From an uncultured Collinsella sp. (GTDB taxonomy: Bacteria > Actinomycetota > Coriobacteriia > Coriobacteriales > Coriobacteriaceae), in the NCBI GenBank assembly GCA_900543845.1, contig UQTD01000009.1, positions 1-39,662 on the forward strand: a DNA stretch of 39,662 nt. Direction: 5' to 3'. Positions 1 through 8,464 of the stretch are shown piece after piece. A program made the translations under genes and the position numbers. The stretch's first letter is position 1, and every line of letters starts with the position of its first letter. The notes beneath the pieces were generated by a model. The model had not been told where the DNA came from and made no database searches. It was given only the letters and a program-made list of their open reading frames with translations.

Positions 1-313
1 AGGCCCTCTCGGGGGCAGGGACGTTCGGCCGTGCGCGGGCGCCCGGTCGGCGGCCCGTTCTGGGCGCGCCTCAATCGTAGCCCGAGACGGTCCCAGGCTG
101 ACAATTTCGACTGTAATGGACGTTTTTGTTTGACTAGTCGTTTAAGAACGTCCCCGATGACTATTTGAATTGCTAATTTGTGCGGGTTGTGGTTTTGTGA
201 CCTGCTGAAATTTAGGATACTGTACATCTGTACGTTAAATCATCTTCGTAGTATATTGCTACCCGCAAAACTCAGCACCATTGTGCCGCGAGGCACTAAA
301 GCGTCTACGTACA
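1..313. other. Left-edge non-coding stretch upstream of the first gene
   Basis: No supported gene. The first 80 bases are very GC-rich and hold one short open frame (3-80, + strand, ending in TAG) that could be the tail of a gene lying outside the window, but nothing in it is recognisable. From about 100 the sequence turns AT-rich, as expected for a promoter region. A perfect 5-bp inverted repeat, GTACA-TC-TGTAC, lies at 222-233, about 80 bases before the first YhgE gene, and could be an operator for that operon. Confidence 0.4.
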
Positions 314-3139
314 ATGGTTGTCGATAGTACGATTCGATTCAACGACAGGATGGATGGTCCAAGCGTGAGTCTCGGCAGCAAACTATCCAACGCAAAGGTC
401 TCCTTTGCGATATTTAAGCGCGACATTAAGCGACTGCTTATGAACCCCGTCGCCCTGGTGGTTACCTTGGGTGTGTGCGTCATTCCATCGCTGTATGCCT
501 GGTACAACATCGTTGCCAACTGGGATCCGTACGGAAATACCCAGGGCATTAAAATCGCCATCGCCAACAACGATCAGGGCACCCAGAACGACCTAGTGGG
601 CGAGCTTAACGCAGGCGATAAGGTGGTCGACCAGCTCAAGGAGAACGACCAGCTTGGCTGGACCTTCGTCGACTCGGCGGCAGATGCCAAAGAGGGCGTC
701 GAAAGTGGCGAATACTATGCTGCCATCGTGATTCCCAAGAACTTCTCCGACAATCTCGTCTCGATGCTCGACGGCAATTACCATCAGCCGAAGCTCACCT
801 ATTACGTCAACGAAAAAAAGAGCGCCATTGCGCCCAAGGTCACCGATACCGGTGCCAACACCATCGAGGAGCAGATCAACTCGGAGTTTGTCTCCACGGT
901 GGGCGAGACCGTCGCGGGCATTGCCAAAGATGCTGGCATCGACCTTAAAGACAAGGCAACCCAGACTCAGGATTCGCTGGCGGGCTCGGTGTCCGAGGCG
1001 TCTAATACCCTGGGCGAAGTACGTGATTCCATCGGCGACATGAACACCGCCATCGACAAGACAAGTAACTCGATTGCTTCGGCCGATGCTGCGCTGGCGG
1101 GCCTGCAGGGGCAGGCGCCGTCGCTAACGCAGGCAATCGCTCAGGGCAATGACCTGCTGGGCGAAGCTCGCACCACGGCTGGCAAGTCCATCACCTCGCT
1201 CTCCAAGGCGCTTTCGGAGGGCAGCATCGTGCTGAGTAAGACATCGGCTTCTGCGAACGCCGCGATTGGCAAACTCACCGGTACGGTTACGTCCACGACC
1301 ACTCGAATCGACAACTCGCTCGAATCCCTTCAGGCGACGATTGACCACAACAGCGCTGTCATCGAGCGCCTGCAGATTCTCGCTAACGATACGTCGACGG
1401 GATCGGAGAACGCCGACGCGCTCATCGCATCGACCATCAATTCGCTTCGCGAGCAAAACCAGAAGCTGCAGAGTATCAAGGATGGCCTTTCTGCACAGTC
1501 GAGCGCCATGGCAAACGACGCTACGGCAATCTCGAACGCGAGCAACGCACTCAACGCGGCAATTCAGACCGGTACGGCTAACCTCGGTCAGGCTCAGACC
1601 GATCTGGGGCAGAACGCACTGCCGAAGGCTTCGAGCGCGCTTGACTCCTTTGCCGCCGTTTCGGGCGATTTGACCGGCATTGTATCGGGTGTGACCCCCA
1701 CGATAGCGAGCGCGCGCGGCACGCTGGCGCAGCTCGACGCCACGCTCAAGCAGGCAAAGACCACGCTGTCCCAAACCGACGCCTCCCTTGCCAAAGTTCA
1801 GGACAAGCTCGCGACCGCCGCCAATGACATTGCGGCGCTGCAGACCTCTGAGTCTATGGGCGAGTTAGCCGACCTCATGGACGTCGACGTCGATGACGTG
1901 GCAGATTTCATGGCATCTCCGGTTGAGCTGACGTCCAAGTCCATCTATCCGGTCAAGAGCTTTGGCTCGGGCATCGCGCCCTTCTACACCAATCTGGCGC
2001 TGTGGGTGGGCGGCTATGTGCTCATCGCCATCTACAAGCTCGAGGTCGACCGCGAGGGCATCGGTAGCTTTACGGCGCGTCAGGGCTACTTTGGCCGCTG
2101 GCTGCTGCTGGTGATCCTGGGCGCGTTCCAGGCCATTATCGTTACGGTGGGCGACCTGGTCATTGGCGTTCAGTGCGTCAATCCGCTGCTCTTTGTGCTG
2201 GGCGGCATCGCTATCTCGTTCACCTACGTCAACATCATCTATGCGCTGTCCACCACCTTTAAGCATATCGGTAAAGCCATTGGCGTCATCCTCGTCATTG
2301 TGCAGATCCCCGGCTCGTCGGGCATGTATCCCATCGAGATGATGCCCGGCTTCTTCCAGTGGCTGCACCCGCTGCTGCCCTTCACCTATGGCATCAACCT
2401 GCTGCGCGAGACCGTCGGTGGCATGTATTCGTTCAACTACCTGTTCAACCTGTGCATCCTGGGCGTGTTCCTTATTATCGCGCTCTTTATCGGTCTGCAG
2501 CTGCGCCCGTTGCTGCTCAACCTCAACCTGCTCTTTGATAAGCAGCTTTCCACGACGGGCCTCATGATCTGCGAGTCCAACGACCTGCCGCGCCAGCGCT
2601 ATTCGCTGCGCACGGCCATGCGCGTCATGCTCGATTCGGATTCGTACCGTCGCGAGCTGCTCGATCATGCCGTGGCGTTTGAGCATCGCTACCCGTACTA
2701 CATCAAGGGCGGTTTTGCCGCCGTGGTAGGCGTGCAGGTTCTGCTCTTTGTGCTTTCGACGGTGCTCGATATCGACAATAACGGCAAGATCATCCTGCTC
2801 GTTATCTGGATCATTTCGGTTATCGCCATCTGTGGCTGGCTCATCAACATCGAGTACATCCGTGCGAGCCTCAATACCCAGATGCGTATCTCGGCGCTTT
2901 CGGACGAGGACCTTCGCCGCGAGATGCGCGAGCACACGGCTGCCATCCCTGCTGCCCGTCGCATGTTTGGTCTCAACGCCAGCGAGCGGGGCACCAAGGA
3001 CAGCGAACAGCCCACGAGCCGTCTGCCGCATATCGGTGCGCATCGTAAGGCTCAAGATGTCGACGACGTTGACAACGTAAGCGGAAACGACGGGGACACC
3101 ACCCCGCTTGGCAAGCACTCTAAAGGAGGTGAGGCATAA
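314..3139 (+). CDS. YhgE/Pip-family membrane protein (first of a tandem pair)
   Basis: A 941-residue membrane protein of the YhgE/Pip (phage infection protein) superfamily. These have one N-terminal membrane helix, a long extracytoplasmic part and a C-terminal ABC-2-type membrane domain; many are poorly characterised and some relate to EsaA/YueB of type VII secretion. Seen here: a first helix followed by SLYAWYNIVANWDPYGNT, a Ser/Thr/Ala-rich, coil-like middle (about residues 200-530) and several hydrophobic helices from about residue 545 onward with the FTYGINLLRETVGG motif. Unlike its neighbour it carries an extra C-terminal module with two more helices and a charged tail. The start is uncertain: the frame opens at a TTG (281), with ATGs at 314 and 350, and none has a clear ribosome binding site. 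The stop abuts the next gene's ATG, so the two are co-transcribed. Confidence 0.88.
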   Translation: MVVDSTIRFNDRMDGPSVSLGSKLSNAKVSFAIFKRDIKRLLMNPVALVVTLGVCVIPSLYAWYNIVANWDPYGNTQGIKIAIANNDQGTQNDLVGELNAGDKVVDQLKENDQLGWTFVDSAADAKEGVESGEYYAAIVIPKNFSDNLVSMLDGNYHQPKLTYYVNEKKSAIAPKVTDTGANTIEEQINSEFVSTVGETVAGIAKDAGIDLKDKATQTQDSLAGSVSEASNTLGEVRDSIGDMNTAIDKTSNSIASADAALAGLQGQAPSLTQAIAQGNDLLGEARTTAGKSITSLSKALSEGSIVLSKTSASANAAIGKLTGTVTSTTTRIDNSLESLQATIDHNSAVIERLQILANDTSTGSENADALIASTINSLREQNQKLQSIKDGLSAQSSAMANDATAISNASNALNAAIQTGTANLGQAQTDLGQNALPKASSALDSFAAVSGDLTGIVSGVTPTIASARGTLAQLDATLKQAKTTLSQTDASLAKVQDKLATAANDIAALQTSESMGELADLMDVDVDDVADFMASPVELTSKSIYPVKSFGSGIAPFYTNLALWVGGYVLIAIYKLEVDREGIGSFTARQGYFGRWLLLVILGAFQAIIVTVGDLVIGVQCVNPLLFVLGGIAISFTYVNIIYALSTTFKHIGKAIGVILVIVQIPGSSGMYPIEMMPGFFQWLHPLLPFTYGINLLRETVGGMYSFNYLFNLCILGVFLIIALFIGLQLRPLLLNLNLLFDKQLSTTGLMICESNDLPRQRYSLRTAMRVMLDSDSYRRELLDHAVAFEHRYPYYIKGGFAAVVGVQVLLFVLSTVLDIDNNGKIILLVIWIISVIAICGWLINIEYIRASLNTQMRISALSDEDLRREMREHTAAIPAARRMFGLNASERGTKDSEQPTSRLPHIGAHRKAQDVDDVDNVSGNDGDTTPLGKHSKGGEA

Positions 3140-5329
3140 ATGAAAAACATCCTGCACCTGTTTAAGCGCGATGTCCAAAACGTGTCTCGCTCCGTGATCG
3201 GCTTGGTTGTTGTGATGGGCCTGATCATCGTGCCGTGCCTGTACGCGTGGTTTAACATCGCCGGAAGCTGGGATCCCTACGGCAATACCGGCAACCTTAA
3301 AATTGCAGTGGTCAACACCGACGAGGGCTACGAGAGCGATCTGATTCCCGTCGAGGTCAATGTGGGCGAAAACGTAACCGCCACCCTGCGCGGCAACGAG
3401 AACTTCGACTGGGTCGTCCTCAACGACCGCGATAAGGCGATTGAGGGCGTTAAGTCGGGCGCGTACTACGCTGCCGTCGTTATCCCTAAAACGTTTAGCG
3501 CCGATATGATGACGCTTTTCTCGACTGAGGTGAAGCACGCCGATATCGAGTTCTACGAGAACCAGAAGGCCAACGCCATCGCGCAGATCGTGACCGAGAA
3601 AGGCTCGAGCGCCGTCCAGAGCCAGGTCAACGAGACCTTTACCAAGACCATCACGACTATCGGTCTTAAAACCGTGTCCAGCCTGCTCGACTATATGAGC
3701 ACCGACCAGGTGAGCAACTTTATCGCCAATCTGTCCTCTACGCTGGGCGATTCGGTCGAGGACCTGCAGGACGTTCAGGCGAGCGCGAAGTCGCTCGCGG
3801 GCATTTTGAGCTCTACGTCCGATTCGCTGACATCGGCGGGCGGCATGCTCAAGCAGACGGGCACCGTCGATGAGTCGACGAAGCAGCTGATGGAGCACGC
3901 CAAGAGCGGCATCAATGATTCCAAGGAAGCACTCAAGGCCGCCAGCGATGCCGTTGACGCGGCGATTGACGGAAGCGCGGGCTCGTTCGACAACGTGTCC
4001 GCCGAGCTTGCGAAGGCATTCGATGCCGCGAATCAGCATGTTGACCTTACGGTGTCTCAGCTCAACGAAGCCGCAGCGGCGCTCAATACGCGTGCTGACG
4101 ATATCGATGCGATGGCCGATCGGCTCCGCAACCTTGCCGACCAGGTGAGTGATGACAAGCTCAAAGACGGCCTTAAGTCCGCTGCGACGTCGCTGGGCAG
4201 AATTGCCGTGGAGTACCGCAACAATGCGAAGGACCTGACGGCGACCGCAAAGTCCCTTTCGGACAGCATGGCGGAGGTCAACAACTCGCGCGCCGAGGTC
4301 GACCAGGCCATCGCCGATGCCAAAGCGGGTATCTCGGGTGCCAAGTCCGATTACGATTCTACGTTCTCGGTTAAGGCCAAGGAGCTCAAGAAGACCATTT
4401 CGGGCGTTCTGGATTCCCTGAACGGTATCTCGGGTGACTTGGATAGCGCCGTGAGCGGTCTGACCGACGCCTCTGGTTCGCTCGCGAAGGGTCTCTCCAA
4501 GGCTGCAAGGCTCGTCAACAAGGCTTCCGATCAGCTGGGCGAGGCGTCGGACAAGATCAGCGCCTTTAAGGACGAGCTTGATAGCGCTCTGATCTCGGGT
4601 GACCTGGCCATGATTAAGACAATGATTGGCAGCGACCCCGAGGGCCTCGCCGTGTCGCTTTCCGGCCCTGTCGCACTCGACCGCAAGCCGGTCTATCCGA
4701 TCCGCAACTACGGTTCGGCCATGGCGCCGTTCTACACGATTCTGTCGCTCTGGGTCGGCTCGATTGTTCTGGCGGCCATGATGAAGGTCTCGGTTGACGA
4801 TGAGCTTATCAACGAGCTCATTCCCGTGCGCCTGCACGAGATCTACTTGGGCCGTTATCTGTTCTTTGGCGGCCTGGCCTTGCTGCAGGCGACGCTCGTG
4901 TGCGCGGGCGACATTCTGTTCTTTGGTATTCAGTGCGACGACCCGCTGCAGTTTGTGCTGGCGGGCTGGGTCGCGAGTCTCGTGTTCTCCAATATCGTCT
5001 ACACGCTTACGGTATCGTTTGGAGATATCGGCAAGGCCCTCGCCGTCGTGCTGCTGGTCATGCAGGTCGGCGGTTCGGGCGGTACGTTCCCCATCGAGAT
5101 GACCGGCCCCGTGTTCCAGGCGATCTACCCGTTCCTGCCGTTTACTCACGGCATCAACGCCATGCACGCCGCCATGGCCGGTGCCTACCATATGGAGTAC
5201 TGGATTGAGCTGGGTATCTTGGCGAGCTACCTGATTCCGTCGCTGGCCCTGGGCGTCGTCTTCCGCCGCCCGGTCATCAAAGCCAACGACTGGATCATCG
5301 AAAAGCTGGAGGCAACTAAGTTGATCTAG
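3140..5329 (+). CDS. YhgE/Pip-family membrane protein (second of a tandem pair)
   Basis: A 729-residue paralogue of the preceding protein. It has an N-terminal membrane helix, the shared CLYAWFNIAGSWDPYGNT motif, a long coil-like region rich in Ala, Ser, Asp and Lys (about 170-490), and an ABC-2-like membrane block from about 520 with FTHGINAMHAAMAGA near the end. It stops right after this block, which is the usual YhgE architecture. The start is secure: AAAGGAGG lies about 10 bases upstream of the ATG, inside the end of the first gene, and the ATG follows the previous TAA directly. The pair probably forms a heteromeric membrane complex (inference). Substrate and role cannot be read from the sequence; cell-envelope export or stress are guesses from the family. 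Confidence 0.9.
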   Translation: MKNILHLFKRDVQNVSRSVIGLVVVMGLIIVPCLYAWFNIAGSWDPYGNTGNLKIAVVNTDEGYESDLIPVEVNVGENVTATLRGNENFDWVVLNDRDKAIEGVKSGAYYAAVVIPKTFSADMMTLFSTEVKHADIEFYENQKANAIAQIVTEKGSSAVQSQVNETFTKTITTIGLKTVSSLLDYMSTDQVSNFIANLSSTLGDSVEDLQDVQASAKSLAGILSSTSDSLTSAGGMLKQTGTVDESTKQLMEHAKSGINDSKEALKAASDAVDAAIDGSAGSFDNVSAELAKAFDAANQHVDLTVSQLNEAAAALNTRADDIDAMADRLRNLADQVSDDKLKDGLKSAATSLGRIAVEYRNNAKDLTATAKSLSDSMAEVNNSRAEVDQAIADAKAGISGAKSDYDSTFSVKAKELKKTISGVLDSLNGISGDLDSAVSGLTDASGSLAKGLSKAARLVNKASDQLGEASDKISAFKDELDSALISGDLAMIKTMIGSDPEGLAVSLSGPVALDRKPVYPIRNYGSAMAPFYTILSLWVGSIVLAAMMKVSVDDELINELIPVRLHEIYLGRYLFFGGLALLQATLVCAGDILFFGIQCDDPLQFVLAGWVASLVFSNIVYTLTVSFGDIGKALAVVLLVMQVGGSGGTFPIEMTGPVFQAIYPFLPFTHGINAMHAAMAGAYHMEYWIELGILASYLIPSLALGVVFRRPVIKANDWIIEKLEATKLI

Positions 5330-5427
5330 TTCAGCCACGTAAACGCCGTCGGAACATCGAGGTCTTCCAACCCGATGCTTTAGCGTAGTGAATTGCGTGT
5401 GCTGCTTGGTTGTTGATACAGTAGCGG

Positions 5428-5463
5428 GGCGTGCCGGGGGTCCGGCGCGCCCTGTTTTTATTT
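5428..5463 (+). terminator. Intrinsic terminator after the YhgE pair
   Basis: Stem 5428-5437 pairs with 5442-5451 (one G-U pair) around a 4-base loop, followed by TGTTTTTATTT. It lies 100 bases after the second YhgE gene and about 70 before the EamA gene. It may simply end the YhgE transcript, but any promoter for the EamA gene placed upstream of it would be read through this hairpin. Confidence 0.8.
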
Positions 5464-5530
5464 GACCATGAGGCGGCACGCAGCCATACGCGTGCGGACA
5501 CCACGCCCAGATTGAGTGCGAGGATGTTCC

Positions 5531-6514
5531 ATGGCCCAATACGCTGCCAACGAAATCGAGAACTTGCCCGATAGCCCTGTAGCCCGTGAGGATTTGGGCG
5601 CGGGCGGTATTCCCCGGGGCGCCGGCGCACGCTCTCCGCTGTTCTGGAAGGTTCTGCTCCTTTCGGTGGCGGTCATCTGGGGCTACTCCTTTACCACTAT
5701 GAAGGACGCACTCGGCACCATTCCGGTGTTCGCGCTGCTCTATGTACGCTTTCTGCCCGCAGCGTTGGTCATGTTTGCCGTCTTCCACAAGCGCATCATT
5801 GCACATTTCAACGCTCGCAACCTGATCGTTGGCCTGAGTATGGGCGTGCTCATGTGGGCGGCCTATGCGTTGCAGACGGTCGGTCTGGCACATACTACGG
5901 CGGGCAAGAATGCTTTTTTGACGGGCACGTACTGCATCCTTGTGCCGTTCGCGAGCTATTTTCTGAGCGGCGAAAAACTCACCCGCTATAACCTGGGCGC
6001 GGCACTGCTGTGCTTGGCGGGCATTGGTTTGGTGGCGCTCGATAGCGTTGAATTCAACATCGGTGACGTCATTACGCTGGCGGGTGCGGTCTTTTTCGCC
6101 ATCCAGATGGCGGTGACCGCCAAGTACGGTCGCAAAATGGACATCAACGTCATCACGTTTTGGATGTTTGTGGGCAACGGCGTGCTGAGCCTGGCAACGT
6201 CGCTGCTATTTGAGACCCAAGCGCCTCTGTCCGTGTGGACGCCGAGCTTTATCACTGCGATGGCGTTTCTCTCGGTGGGCTGCACATGCGTGGCTCTGCT
6301 CATCCAAAACGTCGGCCTGGCGCATGTCCCGGCTTCGACGGGCTCGCTGCTCCTTTCGATGGAGTCCCCTTCGGGCGTGCTGTTCTCGGTGCTGCTGATG
6401 GGGGAGGCGCTCACCTCGCGCCTGCTCGCCGGCTTCGCGCTCATCTTCCTGTCGATTATCTTGAGCGAGACTCACTTCGATTTTTTGCGTCGAAAGCCGC
6501 GCCCGCAATTGTAA
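5531..6514 (+). CDS. EamA/DMT-superfamily transporter
   Basis: A 327-residue inner-membrane protein with about ten predicted helices arranged as two EamA repeats, the drug/metabolite transporter fold. Recognisable family features are WGYSFTTMKDAL in the first helix, YVRFLPAALVM in the second, and the pattern GLAHTTAGKNAFLTGTYCIL and later NVGLAHVPASTGSLLLSMES, where each repeat carries the conserved half-helix. Members export amino acids, metabolites or drugs; the substrate cannot be predicted. The ATG at 5531 is preferred over an upstream GTG (5516) because GAGG sits about 7 bases before it. It is flanked by terminators on both sides, so it is probably monocistronic. Confidence 0.88.
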   Translation: MAQYAANEIENLPDSPVAREDLGAGGIPRGAGARSPLFWKVLLLSVAVIWGYSFTTMKDALGTIPVFALLYVRFLPAALVMFAVFHKRIIAHFNARNLIVGLSMGVLMWAAYALQTVGLAHTTAGKNAFLTGTYCILVPFASYFLSGEKLTRYNLGAALLCLAGIGLVALDSVEFNIGDVITLAGAVFFAIQMAVTAKYGRKMDINVITFWMFVGNGVLSLATSLLFETQAPLSVWTPSFITAMAFLSVGCTCVALLIQNVGLAHVPASTGSLLLSMESPSGVLFSVLLMGEALTSRLLAGFALIFLSIILSETHFDFLRRKPRPQL

Positions 6515-6526
6515 ACAACTTGTTGC

Positions 6527-6553
6527 GCCGCCCTCCCGGGGCGGCATATTTTA
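6527..6553 (+). terminator. Probable terminator after the EamA gene
   Basis: GCCGCCC (6527-6533) pairs with GGGCGGC (6539-6545) and is followed by ATATTTTAT. The T-tract is interrupted, so termination may be partial. Confidence 0.6.
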
Positions 6554-6578
6554 TGCCTCGCCCTTAAAGTAGTACCTT

Positions 6579-6600
6579 GCACTTTATGCTATCAAAGTGC
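6579..6600. promoter_or_regulatory. Inverted repeat in the M20 peptidase promoter region
   Basis: A perfect 7-bp inverted repeat, GCACTTT (6579-6585) and AAAGTGC (6594-6600), with an 8-base spacer, sits 31 bases before the ATG of the M20 gene and overlaps the region where the promoter must be. It could be an operator or a leader hairpin. Confidence 0.35.
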
Positions 6601-6630
6601 TTGCTGTAAAAACGATACTGGAGGGCATCT

Positions 6631-7926
6631 ATGGCACCAGCTTTGTCCGATCTTCAACCGCAATCAGCGCCCAAGGCCACCGCAGCGGCGCAGACCGCTA
6701 TCGGTGACGGTCTTGTTGCAGAAGCTCAGGCTTTTGCAGACGAGCTCGCTGCGTGGCGACACGATCTACACCAGATGCCCGAGCTGGGTAATAGCCTCCC
6801 ACAGACCTCTGCGTATATCCAAGCACGCCTGACCGAGATGGACATCCCATTTGCCACGCTCGTCGATGGTTCCTGTGTTGTGGGCCTTGTCGGCGCCGGT
6901 GCCGCTGCGGCCCAGGGCAATGGCGTCTGCACGGACGAACAGGCCGGTACGGTCGTTATGCTGCGCGGCGACATGGATGCCCTGCCCGTTGCCGAAGAGT
7001 CAGGCGAGCCTTTCGCCTCTACGAACGGCTGCATGCATGCATGCGGACACGATATGCACGCGACGGCGCTGCTTGGTGCGGCGCGCCTGCTCAAGGCCCG
7101 CGAGGCCGAGCTTGTCGACGCCAATGCCACCGTCAAACTGCTGTTCCAGCCGGGCGAGGAAACCTTTGAGGGTGCCCGCGCCGCCATCGCCGACGGTCTG
7201 TTGCAGAACCCGCGTCCCCAGGCTGCCTTTGCCATGCATGTCAATAGCCAGTCGCCGCTTGGCCTGGTGCTCTACGGCAGCCCGGCGCTCTCGGGCGTGT
7301 ACGGTTTTCGCATTACGCTGCAGGGCAAGGGCGGCCATGGCTCGAGCCCCGAGATCTGCATCGACCCCATCACGGCCGGCGTCCATGTGCACCTGGCGCT
7401 TCAGGAGCTCATCGCTCGCGAAGTGCCGGCGGCCAAGGAGGTCGCACTGACCGTTGGCAAGTTCGCCGGCGGTCAGGCCGCAAATGTCATCCCCGACACT
7501 TGTGTGCTCGAGGGAACGCTGCGTGGCTTCGACGTCGAGCTCATGGAGCACCTCAAGACCCGCATCGCGGAGGTCGTTAACGGCGTTGCCACGACCTATC
7601 GTACGCCGGCGACTATCGAGACGCTCTCGGATGTTCCCCCGCTCGTACTCGATGACGATATGACGCAGGCGTCGCTTGGCTACGTGGGCGCGGTGCTGCC
7701 CAAGTCCGCCTTCCTGCCACTGTTCCACGCCATGGCGAGCGAGGACTTCGCGTTGATCTCGAGCGAGATCCCGAGTGCGTACTTTACCGTGGGCGCTGCC
7801 GCGACTGATACGGACGAGCATTTTGCTCAGCACCATCCCAAGGCACGCTTTAGCGATGCCGAGCTGCCGCTCGGCGCCGCGGCTTATGCGGCAGTCGCTT
7901 TGGGCTATATCGCCGACCACCGGTAG
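6631..7926 (+). CDS. M20-family amidohydrolase (HipO/AbgB-like)
   Basis: A 431-residue M20D-type metal-dependent amidohydrolase, a family that removes acyl or aromatic groups from N-acyl amino acids, hippurate or peptides in the cytosol. Seen motifs in order: RGDMDALPV, the metal-binding HACGHDMHA, LLFQPGEETFEGA with the catalytic and metal Glu pair, MHVNS, the dimerisation-domain signature GKGGHGSSPE, NVIPD, and near the C-terminus HAMASEDFA. All expected metal ligands are present and the length is typical. An N-terminal extension of about 30 Ala/Gln-rich residues precedes the catalytic domain. The ATG is preceded by GGAGGG at good spacing. The substrate cannot be told from sequence. Confidence 0.92.
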   Translation: MAPALSDLQPQSAPKATAAAQTAIGDGLVAEAQAFADELAAWRHDLHQMPELGNSLPQTSAYIQARLTEMDIPFATLVDGSCVVGLVGAGAAAAQGNGVCTDEQAGTVVMLRGDMDALPVAEESGEPFASTNGCMHACGHDMHATALLGAARLLKAREAELVDANATVKLLFQPGEETFEGARAAIADGLLQNPRPQAAFAMHVNSQSPLGLVLYGSPALSGVYGFRITLQGKGGHGSSPEICIDPITAGVHVHLALQELIAREVPAAKEVALTVGKFAGGQAANVIPDTCVLEGTLRGFDVELMEHLKTRIAEVVNGVATTYRTPATIETLSDVPPLVLDDDMTQASLGYVGAVLPKSAFLPLFHAMASEDFALISSEIPSAYFTVGAAATDTDEHFAQHHPKARFSDAELPLGAAAYAAVALGYIADHR

Positions 7927-7933
7927 CGCCCAA

Positions 7934-7989
7934 CCTTGTCTTTCAAGCCTGCGGGCATGGCCATAAGGCCTATGCCCTTGTCTTTCAAG
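7934..7989. repeat. 14-bp direct repeat flanking a small hairpin
   Basis: CCTTGTCTTTCAAG occurs at 7934-7947 and again at 7976-7989. Between them GGGCATGGCC (7953-7962) can pair with GGCCTATGCCC (7967-7977). It lies exactly at the 5' edge of the MFS remnant, so it may mark the rearrangement that truncated that gene. Confidence 0.6.
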
Positions 7990-8160
7990 GCAATCTTGGA
8001 CACTACCGGCGCCATCGTCTCGGGCGTGCTGTTCGATGCCACGGGCTCCTTTGCGAGCACCTGGATTGTGTGCCTGGCGTGCTCCGTGGTCATGCTCGTG
8101 TTCCTGCTGGCATCCGAGCCCATCGCCGCCAAGCTGCGCGCGAGCGTGGCGGGGGAGTAG
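7990..8160 (+). pseudogene. C-terminal remnant of an MFS transporter
   Basis: The frame ends in TAG at 8160 and encodes about 56 residues that resemble the last two helices of a major facilitator transporter: a GAIVSGVLFDATGSF loop motif, then the helix WIVCLACSVVMLVFLLAS and a short basic tail. The rest of the transporter is missing; upstream is the end of the M20 gene and a direct repeat. The frame can be extended to an ATG at 7936, but those residues come from the repeat and not from a transporter. It is most likely a dead fragment left by a deletion. Confidence 0.6.
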
Positions 8161-8193
8161 ACGCCCGTCGCTCTTTTCCGTTCGCCCCGTTCT

Positions 8194-8261
8194 GCCCGTG
8201 GCCGCCTTGGAAGCCGAATGGATGCTCGTACCATCATTCGGTTTCCAAGGCGGCCACGGGC
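8194..8261. repeat. Long hairpin C1 (about 30-bp arms)
   Basis: The arms 8194-8224 and 8232-8261 are complementary over about 30 bp with one bulged base and one G-U pair; the loop is 7 bases. There is no T-tract after it. It is the first of three long hairpins in a row between the MFS remnant and hisS. Confidence 0.85.
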
Positions 8262-8270
8262 CTACGAAAT

Positions 8271-8332
8271 GATCTGTTTTCCTCCGTCCCCAACAGATCA
8301 CGTAATCCGAAGGGGACGGAGGAAAACGGATC
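8271..8332. repeat. Hairpin C2 with an alternative pairing
   Basis: Arms 8271-8291 and 8312-8332 are complementary over 21 bp with one G-U pair and a 20-base loop. The first eight bases, GATCTGTT, can instead pair perfectly with AACAGATC at 8292-8299 inside the loop, so two mutually exclusive hairpins are possible. Confidence 0.8.
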
Positions 8333-8333
8333 A

Positions 8334-8410
8334 CAAAACGCGGCGGTGCGTCTGGCCGAACGAGTCCCCATACCCTCGTTCGGTCAGACGCGCCGCCGCG
8401 TTTTGTTTTT
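8334..8410. terminator. Hairpin C3, terminator-like, before hisS
   Basis: Arms 8334-8364 and 8375-8405 pair over 31 bp with only two G-U pairs, with a 10-base loop, and run into TTTTGTTTTT. With this T-run it has the form of a strong intrinsic terminator. It would isolate hisS from upstream transcription. Confidence 0.8.
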
Positions 8411-8416
8411 GTGCCG

Positions 8417-8422
8417 TATAAT
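8417..8422 (+). promoter_or_regulatory. Probable -10 box of hisS
   Basis: A consensus TATAAT lies 43 bases before the hisS start and just after hairpin C3. The -35 position falls inside the hairpin arm and has no good match, so the promoter assignment rests mainly on the -10 box. Confidence 0.5.
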
Positions 8423-8464
8423 GACCACTACCTATGACGCGATACAAAAGAAAGGTGTTTGCCC

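Noticed and set aside
1..226. Minus-strand open frame from an ATG at 226 running off the left edge (about 75 codons)
   Set aside because: The second half is low-complexity Pro/Arg-rich translation, no ribosome binding site is seen, and the first half lies in AT-rich promoter-like sequence.
1865..5893. A 1342-codon open frame on the minus strand
   Set aside because: It is antisense to both YhgE genes, has a composition typical of a shadow frame in GC-rich DNA and no recognisable domain.
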